Origin: Sphingobium nicotianae
GTDB taxonomy: Bacteria; Pseudomonadota; Alphaproteobacteria; Sphingomonadales; Sphingomonadaceae
Length of the DNA: 64,000 bases
Direction of reading: 5' to 3'
NCBI RefSeq assembly: GCF_018603885.1
Contig: NZ_JAHGAW010000005.1
Location: 272,116-336,115 of the forward strand
The first letter of the stretch is position 1; every line of letters begins with the position of its first letter. The position numbers and the translations under genes are program-made. Below are positions 9,580-17,993 of the stretch, one piece after another. The notes beneath the pieces were generated by a model. The model saw nothing but the letters and a program-made list of their open reading frames with translations. It ran no database searches and was not told the DNA's origin.

Positions 9580-9947
9580 GGGAGAGAACTGGCCCGGCCG
9601 AGCAAGGCTTCACCCTGCTCGAAATGCTGGTCGCACTCACCATCTTCGCGATCGCCGGTCTCGCGCTGGTGCGCCTTCAGGCGGTATCGGCGCGGACCTC
9701 GGTGGACCTGCGCACGCGCACGATGACGCAGATCGTGGCGCGCAACCTGATGGTCGAGCGGCTGACCGATCCCACGCCGCCCTCGCTTGGCGCCAGCGAT
9801 GGCGTGGCCGAGAATGGCGGGCGGCAATGGCACTGGAACCAGCAGGTGAGCGAGGCCGACAATGACCGGCTGCTGGTGGTCACCGTGCGCGTCGATGGCG
9901 GTCCTGGCCTGTCGCCGGCGGTGCTGACCTTCGGGCGGGCGCGATGA
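9570..9947 (+). CDS. gspI: Minor pseudopilin GspI
   Basis: From the ATG at 9570 the protein is 125 residues, normal for GspI. The signal AEQG|FTLLEMLVALTIFAIAG has Glu at +5, followed by VARNLMVERL and a conserved W-x-W (QWHWNQQV). This start codon lies inside the right arm of the palindromic repeat and has no clear Shine-Dalgarno. In-frame ATGs at 9438, 9453 and 9459 would give a leader that includes the translated repeat. GspI primes the pseudopilus tip with GspJ and GspK. The gene precedes gspH here, whereas enterobacterial operons run G-H-I. Confidence 0.85.
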   Translation: MTGRERTGPAEQGFTLLEMLVALTIFAIAGLALVRLQAVSARTSVDLRTRTMTQIVARNLMVERLTDPTPPSLGASDGVAENGGRQWHWNQQVSEADNDRLLVVTVRVDGGPGLSPAVLTFGRAR

Positions 9948-10465
9948 GCGGTCTAGCTCTCGCGCGCCCCGACAAGAGACATGCCCAACAGGGCTTCACG
10001 CCTTTGCGGCGTTCCGCCGAACACGGCTTCACGCTGATCGAGCTGATGGTCGTGCTCGTCATCATCGGCTTCATGACCGCGGCGGTTATGCTGACGATGA
10101 TCGATCCGCGCGGGCGCGTGTCGAACGACATTGACCGTTTCGCCGGGCGGGTGCGCGCCGCGCGGGACAGCGCGATCGTCGCGGGACGGCCGGTCTCGCT
10201 TTGGGTCTCGCCGACCGGCTATGGCTTCGAGCGGCGGGCGCAGGGGCAATGGATCTCGGTCAGCGACGGCCCGCTGTCCTCTCAGGACTGGAGCGGGGAG
10301 ACTCGCGCGCAGCTGGGCGGCACGAGCCAGATCCGCATCACCTTCGACAGCGTCGGCCGGGCCGACCAGCCGCTGCGCTTCGCGCTGCTGCGCGACGGGC
10401 GCCAGGTGCCGCTGCGCATGGACCTCGACGGCAAGGTGACGAGCGGGGAGGGCGCCGCGCGATGA
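9944..10465 (+). CDS. gspH: Minor pseudopilin GspH
   Basis: 173 residues, overlapping gspI by ATGA. The methylation signal EHG|FTLIELMVVLVIIG is preceded by an unusually long 28-residue leader. That leader contains an earlier GFT copy (AQQGFTPL), as if the signal had been partly duplicated. The body fits GspH: RVRAARDSAI, a GRPVSLWV segment, then a conserved Tyr-Gly-Phe and Trp. It is an assembly factor of the pseudopilus tip. Confidence 0.9.
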   Translation: MSGLALARPDKRHAQQGFTPLRRSAEHGFTLIELMVVLVIIGFMTAAVMLTMIDPRGRVSNDIDRFAGRVRAARDSAIVAGRPVSLWVSPTGYGFERRAQGQWISVSDGPLSSQDWSGETRAQLGGTSQIRITFDSVGRADQPLRFALLRDGRQVPLRMDLDGKVTSGEGAAR

Positions 10466-11181
10466 GCGGTCAAGAAACCCTCTCCCAACGGGATTTGGCT
10501 GGACTTAGGGAGGATGTCAGCTCCACCCGCCCGGTGCGCTTCGCTGAACAGGGCTTCACGCTGGTCGAGCTGCTCGTCGCGGTGATGATCTTCGCCATGC
10601 TGTCGATCGCGGGCGTTGCACTGCTGCGCAACAGCGTGGACGGGCAGGCGGCGATCCGCACCCATCTCGATGCGCTGGCCGACGTCCAGCGCGGCCTCGC
10701 GACGCTGGATGCCGATCTGAGCCAGGCGACGATGCGCAACAGCCGCACCGAGGCCGGCACGCTGGCGCCGGCATTCTATGGCCGCGCGGCGCAGAGCGAC
10801 GAGCCGCTGATGCAGTTCGTTCGCGACGGCTGGAGCAACCCTGGAAACCTGCGCCACCCCAGCCTGCAGAAGGTCGAATATTGGTGGCGCGACGGCCGGT
10901 TCGAGCGGGTCGGCTACGAGGCGCTCGACGGCGCCGCGCCGCCGGAGCCCGCAACCTTGTTCGACAAGGTCACGGCTGTCACCCTGCGCTACCGCGACCG
11001 CAAGGGCGCCTGGCTGGAACGCTGGGCGCCGGAGCGCGCGTCCGATATGCCGACAGCGGTCGAGATCGTGCTGAACCGCACAGGCGAGGCGCCGCTGACC
11101 CTGCGCTTCCTGGTCGGCACGGCGATCGACCAGCCCGACCCCGACGAAGCCGCGCCCGGCGGGGCCGACAATGCGACCTGA
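10462..11181 (+). CDS. gspJ: Minor pseudopilin GspJ
   Basis: 239 residues from the ATG at 10462, which overlaps the gspH stop. The signal AEQG|FTLVELLVAVMIFAML has Glu at +5 but follows a 31-residue leader, longer than is usual for GspJ. Family features include LATLDADLSQATMRNSR and KVEYWWRDGRF. It forms the tip complex with GspI and GspK. It overlaps gspK by 11 bases. Confidence 0.93.
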   Translation: MSGQETLSQRDLAGLREDVSSTRPVRFAEQGFTLVELLVAVMIFAMLSIAGVALLRNSVDGQAAIRTHLDALADVQRGLATLDADLSQATMRNSRTEAGTLAPAFYGRAAQSDEPLMQFVRDGWSNPGNLRHPSLQKVEYWWRDGRFERVGYEALDGAAPPEPATLFDKVTAVTLRYRDRKGAWLERWAPERASDMPTAVEIVLNRTGEAPLTLRFLVGTAIDQPDPDEAAPGGADNAT

Positions 11182-12199
11182 CCCGGCGCGTCCCGAGGAA
11201 CGCGGCGCGGCGTTGCTGACCGTGCTGCTGCTGGTCGCCATCCTCTCGGTGGTGACGGCGGTCGCGCTGGAGCGGCTGACGATCGCCAGCCGGATGACGC
11301 GCAACATCGTCTCGGCCGATCAGGGGCGCGCCTATCTGCTGAGCGCGGAAGAGATGGCGGCGACGCGCATCGGCGACCTCGTCAAGCTGCGGCCCGACCG
11401 CACGACCCTGGAAGGCGGCTGGCTGGGGCGCGACCAGCTCATTGCCGTACCCGGCGGCACGGTCGCGGCGCGGATGATCGATCGCGGCAACTGCTTCAAT
11501 CTCAACAGCCTCGTGAGCGGCCCTGACAACGGCCCGGACAGCCAGGACGGCGTGCCGGCCGACGACGCGAGCCTCGTCGCGCGGCCCGAAGGCATCGCCC
11601 AGTTCGCGGCGCTCATGCGCTTGCTCGGCATCGATCAGGGGGCTGCCCAGCAGATCGCCGTCTCGGCAGCCGACTGGATCGACAGCGACATCAATCCGGG
11701 GAACGGTGGCGCTGAAGACCAATATTATGCCGGCCTCACGCCCGCCTATCGCGCCGCCAACGGCCTCGTCGCCGATCCGTCGGAACTGCTGATGGTCAGC
11801 AGCGTCACGCCCGACATCTACCAGCGCATCCGCCCATGGCTCTGCGCGCTGCCGACGACGCGGATGTCGCCGATCAATATCAATACCTTGCTGCCTGCCC
11901 AGGCGGTGCTTCTCGCCATGCTCGCACCCGACAAATTGGCGCTGGAGCAGGCGCGGCAAGTGCTGGCGCAGCGGCCACTTGAGGGTTATGGCAGCCTTGG
12001 CGCCTTCACGGCGCAACCGGCAATCGCAAGGCTGGCCCTGAACGAAACCGTTACAGGACAGCTGGTCCAGAAGACACGCTGGTTCGAAGTGGCGTTGCGG
12101 GCCGATCTCGGGGGCGATGAGGTGGAAGAAACGGTGCTGATCGATGCGGGGGGGCAGAAAGTGCATCTGGTTCGCCGCCAATGGGGCGAAGGGTCTTGA
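11171..12199 (+). CDS. gspK: Minor pseudopilin GspK
   Basis: 342 residues. The N-terminal hydrophobic segment ERGAALLTVLLLVAI lacks the +5 Glu, as is usual for GspK, the large tip subunit. The globular alpha-domain contains CFNLNSLV, a helix-hairpin region with DWIDSDINPG and INTLLPAQAVLLAML. It caps the pseudopilus. It overlaps gspJ and gspL (19 bases), keeping the operon tightly coupled. Confidence 0.95.
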   Translation: MRPDPARPEERGAALLTVLLLVAILSVVTAVALERLTIASRMTRNIVSADQGRAYLLSAEEMAATRIGDLVKLRPDRTTLEGGWLGRDQLIAVPGGTVAARMIDRGNCFNLNSLVSGPDNGPDSQDGVPADDASLVARPEGIAQFAALMRLLGIDQGAAQQIAVSAADWIDSDINPGNGGAEDQYYAGLTPAYRAANGLVADPSELLMVSSVTPDIYQRIRPWLCALPTTRMSPININTLLPAQAVLLAMLAPDKLALEQARQVLAQRPLEGYGSLGAFTAQPAIARLALNETVTGQLVQKTRWFEVALRADLGGDEVEETVLIDAGGQKVHLVRRQWGEGS

Positions 12200-13311
12200 A
12201 GCACGACTATATCATTCTGCTGCCCGCCGACCGCGAGGCGCAGCCGCTCTGGTATCGCGTGGCTGAGGAGCGGATCGTGCGGCGCGGGCGTGGCACCGAA
12301 TGGCTGCCGCCGGCGCTGGCCGAAGACGCGGAAAACGCCGTCGGCAATGCGATGCTGGTCCTGCCGCCGCATGCCACGACGCTGCATTTCATTGCCTGCC
12401 CCGGCATGACGCCCAAGCAGGGCGCCGCCGCCGCGCGGCTCATGGCGCTGGAGGCGAGCATCGGCGATGCGGAGCAGCTCCACGCTGCCGTGGCGGCCAA
12501 TGACGATCCCGACGCGCCGCACGTGGTCGCCGTCGCCAGCCAGAGCGCGATGGCGCACTGGATGGGCTGGGCGAAGGAGCACGGCATCGGCCAGGCGAGC
12601 ATCGTCCCGTCCGCGCTGCTGCTGCCGGCGCCGGACAATGGCTTCGTGCGCGCGCCCGTCGGTAGCACGGAGGTCGTGCGCGGGCCTGACACCGCCTTCG
12701 AAGGCGACGACCAGACCGCCACCCTCATCATCGGTGACGCGCCCGTCATCAGCCTGCCCGCTGACAGCATCGACGAGGCGCTGGTGCTGGCGCTCGACGA
12801 GCCGCCGCTGGACCTGCGCCAGGGTCGTTTCGCCCGCCGCGCCCCGGCCATGTTCGACAGTGCGCGGCTGCGGCGCATGGCCATCATGATCGGCCTGATC
12901 GCGCTGTGCGGCCTGCTCGTTTCCCTGATCACAATTATCCGGCTGCACGCCGAAGCCTCGCGCCTCGATTCGCAGACCGTCGCGCTCGCCAAGACGATCG
13001 ATCCCGGCATCGACGATCCTTCCGTGGCCGAGGCGCGCATCTCGGGTCTGCTGGCGGAGCGCGGCGGCCGGGGCGGCTTCAGCGGCATGATGGCGGGACT
13101 GATGACGGCCATGCAGGCGAATCCCAATGTCGTGCTGACCAATGTTAGCCAGAGCGCCGATGGAGCGCTGCGGGTGCAGCTCGCCGCCAACAAGGCCGAG
13201 GAGATCAACGACGTGCTGATTGCCTTCCAGGAAGCCGGCTGGCGGCTCAGCGCCAATGCGGTGCAGCAGCGCGGCGCGCGGCTGGTCGCCGACATCATGG
13301 TGGTGCGCTGA
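12181..13311 (+). CDS. gspL: Type II secretion protein GspL
   Basis: 376 residues. The N-terminal cytoplasmic part (about 1-225) fits the actin-like GspL domain that binds GspE. One membrane segment (about 232-255, MAIMIGLIALCGLLVSLITII) is followed by a periplasmic ferredoxin-like domain. It anchors the ATPase to the membrane and partners GspM. The stop overlaps the gspM start by one base. Confidence 0.9.
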   Translation: MGRRVLKHDYIILLPADREAQPLWYRVAEERIVRRGRGTEWLPPALAEDAENAVGNAMLVLPPHATTLHFIACPGMTPKQGAAAARLMALEASIGDAEQLHAAVAANDDPDAPHVVAVASQSAMAHWMGWAKEHGIGQASIVPSALLLPAPDNGFVRAPVGSTEVVRGPDTAFEGDDQTATLIIGDAPVISLPADSIDEALVLALDEPPLDLRQGRFARRAPAMFDSARLRRMAIMIGLIALCGLLVSLITIIRLHAEASRLDSQTVALAKTIDPGIDDPSVAEARISGLLAERGGRGGFSGMMAGLMTAMQANPNVVLTNVSQSADGALRVQLAANKAEEINDVLIAFQEAGWRLSANAVQQRGARLVADIMVVR

Positions 13312-13790
13312 TGCAGGCGTTGCGCACATGGTGGGCCAATCACAGCGAAGGCGAGCAGCGCTTCATGGTGGTGCTCGGTGTCCTCATCTTCGGCGTGATC
13401 CTCTGGCTCGGCGTGTGGCGGCCAATCGAGAGCGGGCTGGCGAGCGGATGGGAGCGGCAGGGCCTCGCGCTCGATCGCTATGCCTCGGTCCGCGCCAAGG
13501 TCGCCGAGCTTCGGCAGCGGCCGGCGCAGCGCAACCAGGCCAATCGTGCGCCGATCGATCAGGCCATCGGCCAGAGCGCGGCGGAAGCCGGCTTCACCCT
13601 CGATCGCGCGACATTGCAGGGCGAGGGGCGCATGGCCGTGAACATCGCCTCGGCGCGCGTTGGCCCGCTGCTCCAGTGGATTTCGGGCCTCGAGCGTGCC
13701 GGCATCAGCGTCCAGACGATCACCATGGCGCCAGGCGCGACCGAGGGCACGGTCGCCGTGCAGGCTATGTTCCAGGAGGCAGTGCGATGA
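13311..13790 (+). CDS. gspM: Type II secretion protein GspM
   Basis: 159 residues with a short cytoplasmic N-terminus, a membrane segment (about 19-38, FMVVLGVLIFGVILWLGVW), a coiled-coil-like stretch (about 50-75) and a periplasmic ferredoxin-like domain ending PGATEGTVAVQAMFQEAVR. It stabilises GspL in the assembly platform. It overlaps gspN by ATGA. Confidence 0.9.
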   Translation: MQALRTWWANHSEGEQRFMVVLGVLIFGVILWLGVWRPIESGLASGWERQGLALDRYASVRAKVAELRQRPAQRNQANRAPIDQAIGQSAAEAGFTLDRATLQGEGRMAVNIASARVGPLLQWISGLERAGISVQTITMAPGATEGTVAVQAMFQEAVR

Positions 13791-14509
13791 CCGGCTGGAT
13801 CGGCACCACCCGCGCCAAGATCATGCTGGCGGTGATCCTGGCCATCAGCCTGCTGGTCACCTGGCCGCTGCGCGCGGCGTTCAGCATCTTCGGTCTCAAG
13901 GATATGGGCGTCGCGGCGCGTTCGCTGCGCGGGCCGATCTGGTGGGGCGGGGCGGAGGAGCTGCAGATCCGTGGTATCCAGCTCGGCACCGTCGATGTCT
14001 TCCTCAATCCCATCCAGCTCCTCATCGGCCGCGTGCGGATCGACGTTTCCCGCCGGCTCGGGACGCCCGAGGATATTGCCGGCGCGATCACCGTGGGCCT
14101 GGGTCGGCGCGGCATCGACGATGTGACCGGCGCTCTGGCGCTCGCCGCGCCGCTGGCGCCGCTGCCGATCAGCCGGGTCGAGTTCGATGGCCTGACCATT
14201 CATTTCTCCGGCGGCCAGTGCACTGAAGCCGAGGGACGCGTGCGCGCGCGTGTCCCGGCGCTGATCAGCGGCCTCAATCTCGCCAACGGCCTGAGCGGCG
14301 AGGCGCGCTGTGCCGGCGAGGTGGTCGAGCTGCCGCTGGTCAGCCAGTCCGGCCAGGAGCAGGTCAATATCCGCATCGCGCAGGACGGCAGCTATCAGGC
14401 GACGATGCGCGTGCGCACCGGCGATCCGGCCATGACGGCCGCGCTGGCCGCCAACGGCTTTCGCGAAATCGGCGGCGAGCTGATGCTGCGCACCGTCGGA
14501 CGTCTGTGA
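13787..14509 (+). CDS. gspN: Type II secretion protein GspN
   Basis: 240 residues from the ATG at 13787, which overlaps the gspM stop. An N-terminal membrane segment (about 12-32, MLAVILAISLLVTWPLRA) precedes a periplasmic domain with the GspN-like pattern RSLRGPIWWGGAEELQI. GspN is an accessory, often dispensable component found only in some type II systems. Assignment rests on position plus this motif. Confidence 0.85.
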   Translation: MTGWIGTTRAKIMLAVILAISLLVTWPLRAAFSIFGLKDMGVAARSLRGPIWWGGAEELQIRGIQLGTVDVFLNPIQLLIGRVRIDVSRRLGTPEDIAGAITVGLGRRGIDDVTGALALAAPLAPLPISRVEFDGLTIHFSGGQCTEAEGRVRARVPALISGLNLANGLSGEARCAGEVVELPLVSQSGQEQVNIRIAQDGSYQATMRVRTGDPAMTAALAANGFREIGGELMLRTVGRL

Positions 14510-14519
14510 CAGCAGTCCT

Positions 14520-15284
14520 TTGAAAGTGCTCGCCAGCGATGCCGTCCGCTTCCTTGCCGGAAGCGGCCTTGGCGCTATCCTCGGCAGCTTTCTAGGCGCC
14601 ATCGTGACGCGCTGGCCGCGCGGCGAGACTGTCGTGCGCGGCCGATCGAAATGCGATGCCTGCGGACGCACGCTGCGACCGGTCGAGCTCATTCCTCTCG
14701 TCAGCGCCCTGACGGCCCGGGGCCAATGCCGCAGCTGCCGTGCGCCGATCGATCCCGTGCATGGGTTGATGGAGTTGGGAGCCGCGATCATCGGCGGCCT
14801 TGCCTTCTGGCTGCTGCCTGTGCCGGTCGCGATCCTGTTCGCGCTGGCCGGCTGGATGCTGCTGACCCTGGCGGTGCTCGATGCGCGCCATCTCTGGCTG
14901 CCTGACGCGCTCACCTTCCCGCTCGCGGCACTCGGCCTGACGTTCGGCGACTGGGTGATGCCCGCGCCGTTCCAGGATCGGCTGATCGGCGCCGCGCTTG
15001 GCTATGGCGCGCTGTTCGCCATCGCCACCCTCTATCGCCGCCTGCGCGGGCGGGACGGGCTCGGGCTGGGCGATGCCAAGCTGCTCGGGGCGATCGGGGC
15101 CTGGCTCGGTTGGCACCTGCTGCCGCTGGTGCTGCTGGCAGCCAGCATGGCGGGATTGCTCTGGGCGCTGGCGGCAAGGCTGCTGGGGAAGGAGATCGAC
15201 GGAACGACCCGGCTGCCGTTCGGCACGTTGCTGTGCCTCGCAGTGCTCCCCGCGGCATGGGCGGGCTGGTGGTTCGGCCTATAG
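14520..15284 (+). CDS. gspO: Prepilin peptidase / N-methyltransferase GspO
   Basis: 254 residues with about seven membrane segments. Two CxxC pairs (KCDACGRT and QCRSCRAP) form the zinc site. The two catalytic aspartates of the aspartyl protease are visible in LDARHLWLPD and GLGDAKLL. It cleaves and methylates the G, H, I, J and K pseudopilins of this operon. The frame opens with TTG at 14520; the in-frame GTG at 14526 is an equal candidate. Confidence 0.93.
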   Translation: MKVLASDAVRFLAGSGLGAILGSFLGAIVTRWPRGETVVRGRSKCDACGRTLRPVELIPLVSALTARGQCRSCRAPIDPVHGLMELGAAIIGGLAFWLLPVPVAILFALAGWMLLTLAVLDARHLWLPDALTFPLAALGLTFGDWVMPAPFQDRLIGAALGYGALFAIATLYRRLRGRDGLGLGDAKLLGAIGAWLGWHLLPLVLLAASMAGLLWALAARLLGKEIDGTTRLPFGTLLCLAVLPAAWAGWWFGL

Positions 15285-15291
15285 GAAGAAA

Positions 15292-15336
15292 TGGTGCCGG
15301 ATGCAGGACTTGAACCCGCGACCTTCGGTTTACAAA
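15292..15336 (-). other. 3' half of tRNA-Thr(UGU): attachment-site remnant
   Basis: Read on the minus strand this is the anticodon loop TTTGTAA, the 3' anticodon stem, a 5-base variable region, the T-arm (stem GCGGG/CCTGC, loop TTCAAGT), the acceptor strand ATCCGGC, A and CCA. The 5' side of the anticodon stem and the whole 5' half are absent. Homology ends inside the anticodon loop, a known crossover site of tyrosine recombinases. An integrase gene follows at once. It is therefore read as one end (attL or attR) of an integrated element whose other end should carry the intact tRNA-Thr. Confidence 0.8.
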
Positions 15337-15549
15337 TTTGATCTGGGGATGATTTCCTAGAACTCACAAATGCCACGCGAATCCGGGCTTTTAGGCTGCC
15401 AAACGGCAGTTTTCGTACGGTTACGGGCCGCCTCAGATGGGCAAAAGTTCGGACAGATCGGGACAAGCTGTGACCACGGCGGACTCCCATTGTGCCCAAA
15501 TTGTGCCCGTGAAAGCATGCCCCTCACCGTCGCATGTTTGGATCATTTC

Positions 15550-16842
15550 ATGGCCCACAAACCCAACCTCACGCCCTCTAAAATCGAGGCGCTTCGAGCA
15601 GGCAGCCTCCAAGATGCTCGGACGCCTGGGCTCTATATCGAAGTGAAGAATGGCCGCGGCCGCATCAGTCGCGTTTGGAAATATCGTCGCCGCATCGCGG
15701 GTCGTTCAAATGCTGCTCTCAAGGCGACATTGGGGTGCTACCCATCGTACAGCATCGCCGATGCTCGAGAATGGGCCACGAACCTCAACCTCAGCACTGA
15801 GCGTGGCGAAGATCCTCACGAAACCGAAAGAGCTAAGGAGGTGAGGCACACTGTTGCTGAAGCTCATGCCCTCTACATGGCTTATGTACGGTCCGGAATC
15901 AGGCGCACTCTCAAACCAGGATCCATTCGCGCCAAGGAGCAGATCTGGAGCGCTGACATGAAGGTGCAGATCGGGGATCGGGACTTGCAAGAGGTTAGCG
16001 ACGATGACCTCTGGGACCTCGTTCTTGACAAGGGGAAGCGCGCCCCGATCCGAGCAAATCGGCTCGCAGGCGAACTGAAAGTCTTCATGAAATGGTGCGC
16101 TGGCCGTGCGGGAAAGCAAACCGGAATCACGCTCAAGATCAGCCCCGCGACAAGCTTGGACGCATACTATTTTCCTCAAAAGCCCAGGGCACGATTCCTG
16201 AGCCATGATGAGCTGACTTGGCTTCTCAAAGCGCTCGCGCATGAAGAGCGGATCCGTCAGAGGGCTGTCCTTCTTATCTTGCTAACGGGTTGTCGCAAAG
16301 AAGAAGTGCTGAGCGCCCCCACCGCAGAAATCGAACGCGACGTTTGGACGATCCCGGCTGCGCGAACGAAGAATTCTCAGTGTCATCGAATCCCGCTGGC
16401 CCCCTGGACGCTCTCGCTAACACAGACAAACCAGACTTGGCTGATCGCCTCGGATCGAAAGGACGGACCCCGAAGGGACGGCTGGTGCAAGGTTTTGACC
16501 CGCATCGAGCAGCGAATGGGAGCCTACGCCGGTCGCGAAGTTCCGCATTTCACTCTCCACGACCTAAGGCGAACAATGAGATCGAATACAAAGCGGCTAA
16601 AAATCGATTTCGAGACAGCGGAGGCGATGCTGAACCACAAGAAGAAGGGACTCGAAGAAGTCTACGATGGCTACGATCTTTTTGAGGAGAAACGTGAGGG
16701 CTTCGCCAAATGGGAGTCCTTCCTCGTCCAACTGGCAGTCAAGGGTGGGCTGAATGAGGCGCTTTCCATTCCGGATGAAGCCACAGTGTTTTTCGATGGG
16801 TCGCGCGAGCTTCAAGCCAGTCTTCAACTTCAACTCTTTTGA
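15550..16842 (+). CDS. int: P4-type tyrosine recombinase (integrase)
   Basis: 430 residues from 15550 (an upstream in-frame ATG lies at 15517). An N-terminal DUF4102-like arm-binding domain (LTPSKIEALRAGSLQDARTPGLYIEV) precedes a SAM-like core-binding domain and the catalytic domain. Catalytic residues visible: Arg in TGCRKEEVL, His and Arg in HFTLHDLRRTM, His in MLNHKKKG and the nucleophile Tyr in EEVYDGYD. It should integrate and excise the element at the tRNA-Thr gene, a fragment of which lies immediately upstream. Confidence 0.93.
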   Translation: MAHKPNLTPSKIEALRAGSLQDARTPGLYIEVKNGRGRISRVWKYRRRIAGRSNAALKATLGCYPSYSIADAREWATNLNLSTERGEDPHETERAKEVRHTVAEAHALYMAYVRSGIRRTLKPGSIRAKEQIWSADMKVQIGDRDLQEVSDDDLWDLVLDKGKRAPIRANRLAGELKVFMKWCAGRAGKQTGITLKISPATSLDAYYFPQKPRARFLSHDELTWLLKALAHEERIRQRAVLLILLTGCRKEEVLSAPTAEIERDVWTIPAARTKNSQCHRIPLAPWTLSLTQTNQTWLIASDRKDGPRRDGWCKVLTRIEQRMGAYAGREVPHFTLHDLRRTMRSNTKRLKIDFETAEAMLNHKKKGLEEVYDGYDLFEEKREGFAKWESFLVQLAVKGGLNEALSIPDEATVFFDGSRELQASLQLQLF

Positions 16843-16993
16843 AAATGGCTGAACCGGCAGGGCGCAATTCGGTTGGGAAGGACCCGTCCCGCTTTGCCCT
16901 CAGCCGGTTCAAATGCCGCACGGAGATGCACGCAAAGTCAGCAAACTCGGCAAGCGTTATGGTCGGTCGTTCCCAATATCGATCCCGGAGCAT
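16739..16993 (-). CDS. AlpA/MerR-type helix-turn-helix protein
   Basis: 84 residues, read from the ATG at 16993 because it follows an ideal Shine-Dalgarno (AAGGAG, 6-base spacing). TLAEFADFACISVRHLNRLRAK looks like a short winged helix-turn-helix, and IFKRVEVEDWLEAR matches the closing part of HTH_17/AlpA-like proteins. It overlaps the last 104 bases of the integrase on the opposite strand. Such small DNA-binding proteins next to P4-type integrases often act as excisionase or transcriptional switch; this role is inferred. Confidence 0.6.
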   Translation of the reverse strand: MLRDRYWERPTITLAEFADFACISVRHLNRLRAKRDGSFPTELRPAGSAIFKRVEVEDWLEARATHRKTLWLHPEWKAPHSAHP

Positions 16994-17023
16994 ATTCAAC
17001 TCCTTCAATGCCCCGTCGGACAT

Positions 17024-17337
17024 GTTTCGCCGCGTCCAGCAAGAAGTTGCAAGAGATGAGGCACTATAATGCCGATCCCGCGTGCTTTGGCGCGCCCTAG
17101 ACGTCGCCGGTCGTAACTGGGTCAGAAATGTCGCAAACTAACTTGCCTGCTTTTTTGCTGTAATAATGTTCGAGCGTATTGCTCCGTACGATCTGGGAGA
17201 CGCCACCCATCGCCAAAATGGCCAACCAGGAACATTGCCCTATGCGGCTTGTCGTTTGCCGAGGCTTGTAGCAGATTGGCGAGGGGAGGCCGCTCGACAG
17301 AGCGGCCGGCACGGAACGACAATGAGGCAAGAGCGAG
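17024..17337. other. Intergenic region without a recognisable gene
   Basis: About 310 bases between the helix-turn-helix gene and the sigma-factor gene. The open frames on either strand show no family resemblance or good ribosome-binding site. It presumably carries the promoters of the flanking genes. Confidence 0.5.
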
Positions 17338-17925
17338 GTGGATGGCGGGTCTCCACGTGCGCATGTTCACGACGACGAGGCCCTTGGGAACGCCCTTCCC
17401 GAGCCTGCGGTAGCTGGCGTGGCTGCCGAGCAGCTGCAGCGGCTCCAGGCCGCACTCGAAAAAGACTATGGGCCGCTGATAAATCAGCTGACCAAGGCGC
17501 TCAGGTCTAAAGATCGGGCCACCGAAGCGCTGCACGACACCTATGTGAAGCTCGGCGCTCTTCCTCTGGTTGGCGATGTCAGAAATCCATTGGCCTATCT
17601 CTATCGAATGACCCTCAATCTGGCGCACAATGTGAGGCTCCGCGAAGCGCGCTCGACCACCGCGCCGCAGAATATGATCAATGGCCTTCACGACGACGTA
17701 CCGGGGCCGGAGCGCACGGCTTTGGCCAGGCTGGACGTAAATAAGCTGGTTTCGGTTCTGGACGCGCTGCCAGCGCAACGACGAAACATCTTTCTCGCCC
17801 GCTGGCGCGATGATCTCAGCCACATCGAGATTGCCGCGCTGCTGGGCCTACACAAGCGTACCGTTCAAAAAGAACTGGCGAAAGCCGAACGGTTCCTGCG
17901 CGCTTCGGCTGCGATGCCGGAATAG
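17338..17925 (+). CDS. ECF-type RNA polymerase sigma factor (FecI-like)
   Basis: 195 residues from a GTG at 17338; the true start may lie slightly downstream. Region 2 is visible as NQLTKALRSKDRATEALHDTYVKL...NPLAYLYRMTLNLAHN and region 4 as ALPAQRRNIFLARWRDDLSHIEIAALLGLHKRTVQKELAKAERFL. This fits the FecI branch, usually paired with a FecR anti-sigma and a TonB receptor. Neither is next to it here, so its signal and targets are unknown. Confidence 0.82.
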   Translation: MDGGSPRAHVHDDEALGNALPEPAVAGVAAEQLQRLQAALEKDYGPLINQLTKALRSKDRATEALHDTYVKLGALPLVGDVRNPLAYLYRMTLNLAHNVRLREARSTTAPQNMINGLHDDVPGPERTALARLDVNKLVSVLDALPAQRRNIFLARWRDDLSHIEIAALLGLHKRTVQKELAKAERFLRASAAMPE

Positions 17926-17993
17926 AGCTAAACTCCGCGGCGAGCACTTAGGACAATTTTTTGCTGAAGAGGGGCGCCTTTGGGCGTTCCTGA

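Noticed and set aside
14998..15360. Plus-strand frame ending in a MQDLNPRPSVYK-type peptide
   Set aside because: That peptide is translated tRNA sequence, a known annotation artefact; the prepilin peptidase frame is the real gene.
17122..17823. 233-codon minus-strand frame
   Set aside because: Antisense to the sigma-factor gene, whose regions 2 and 4 are clear.
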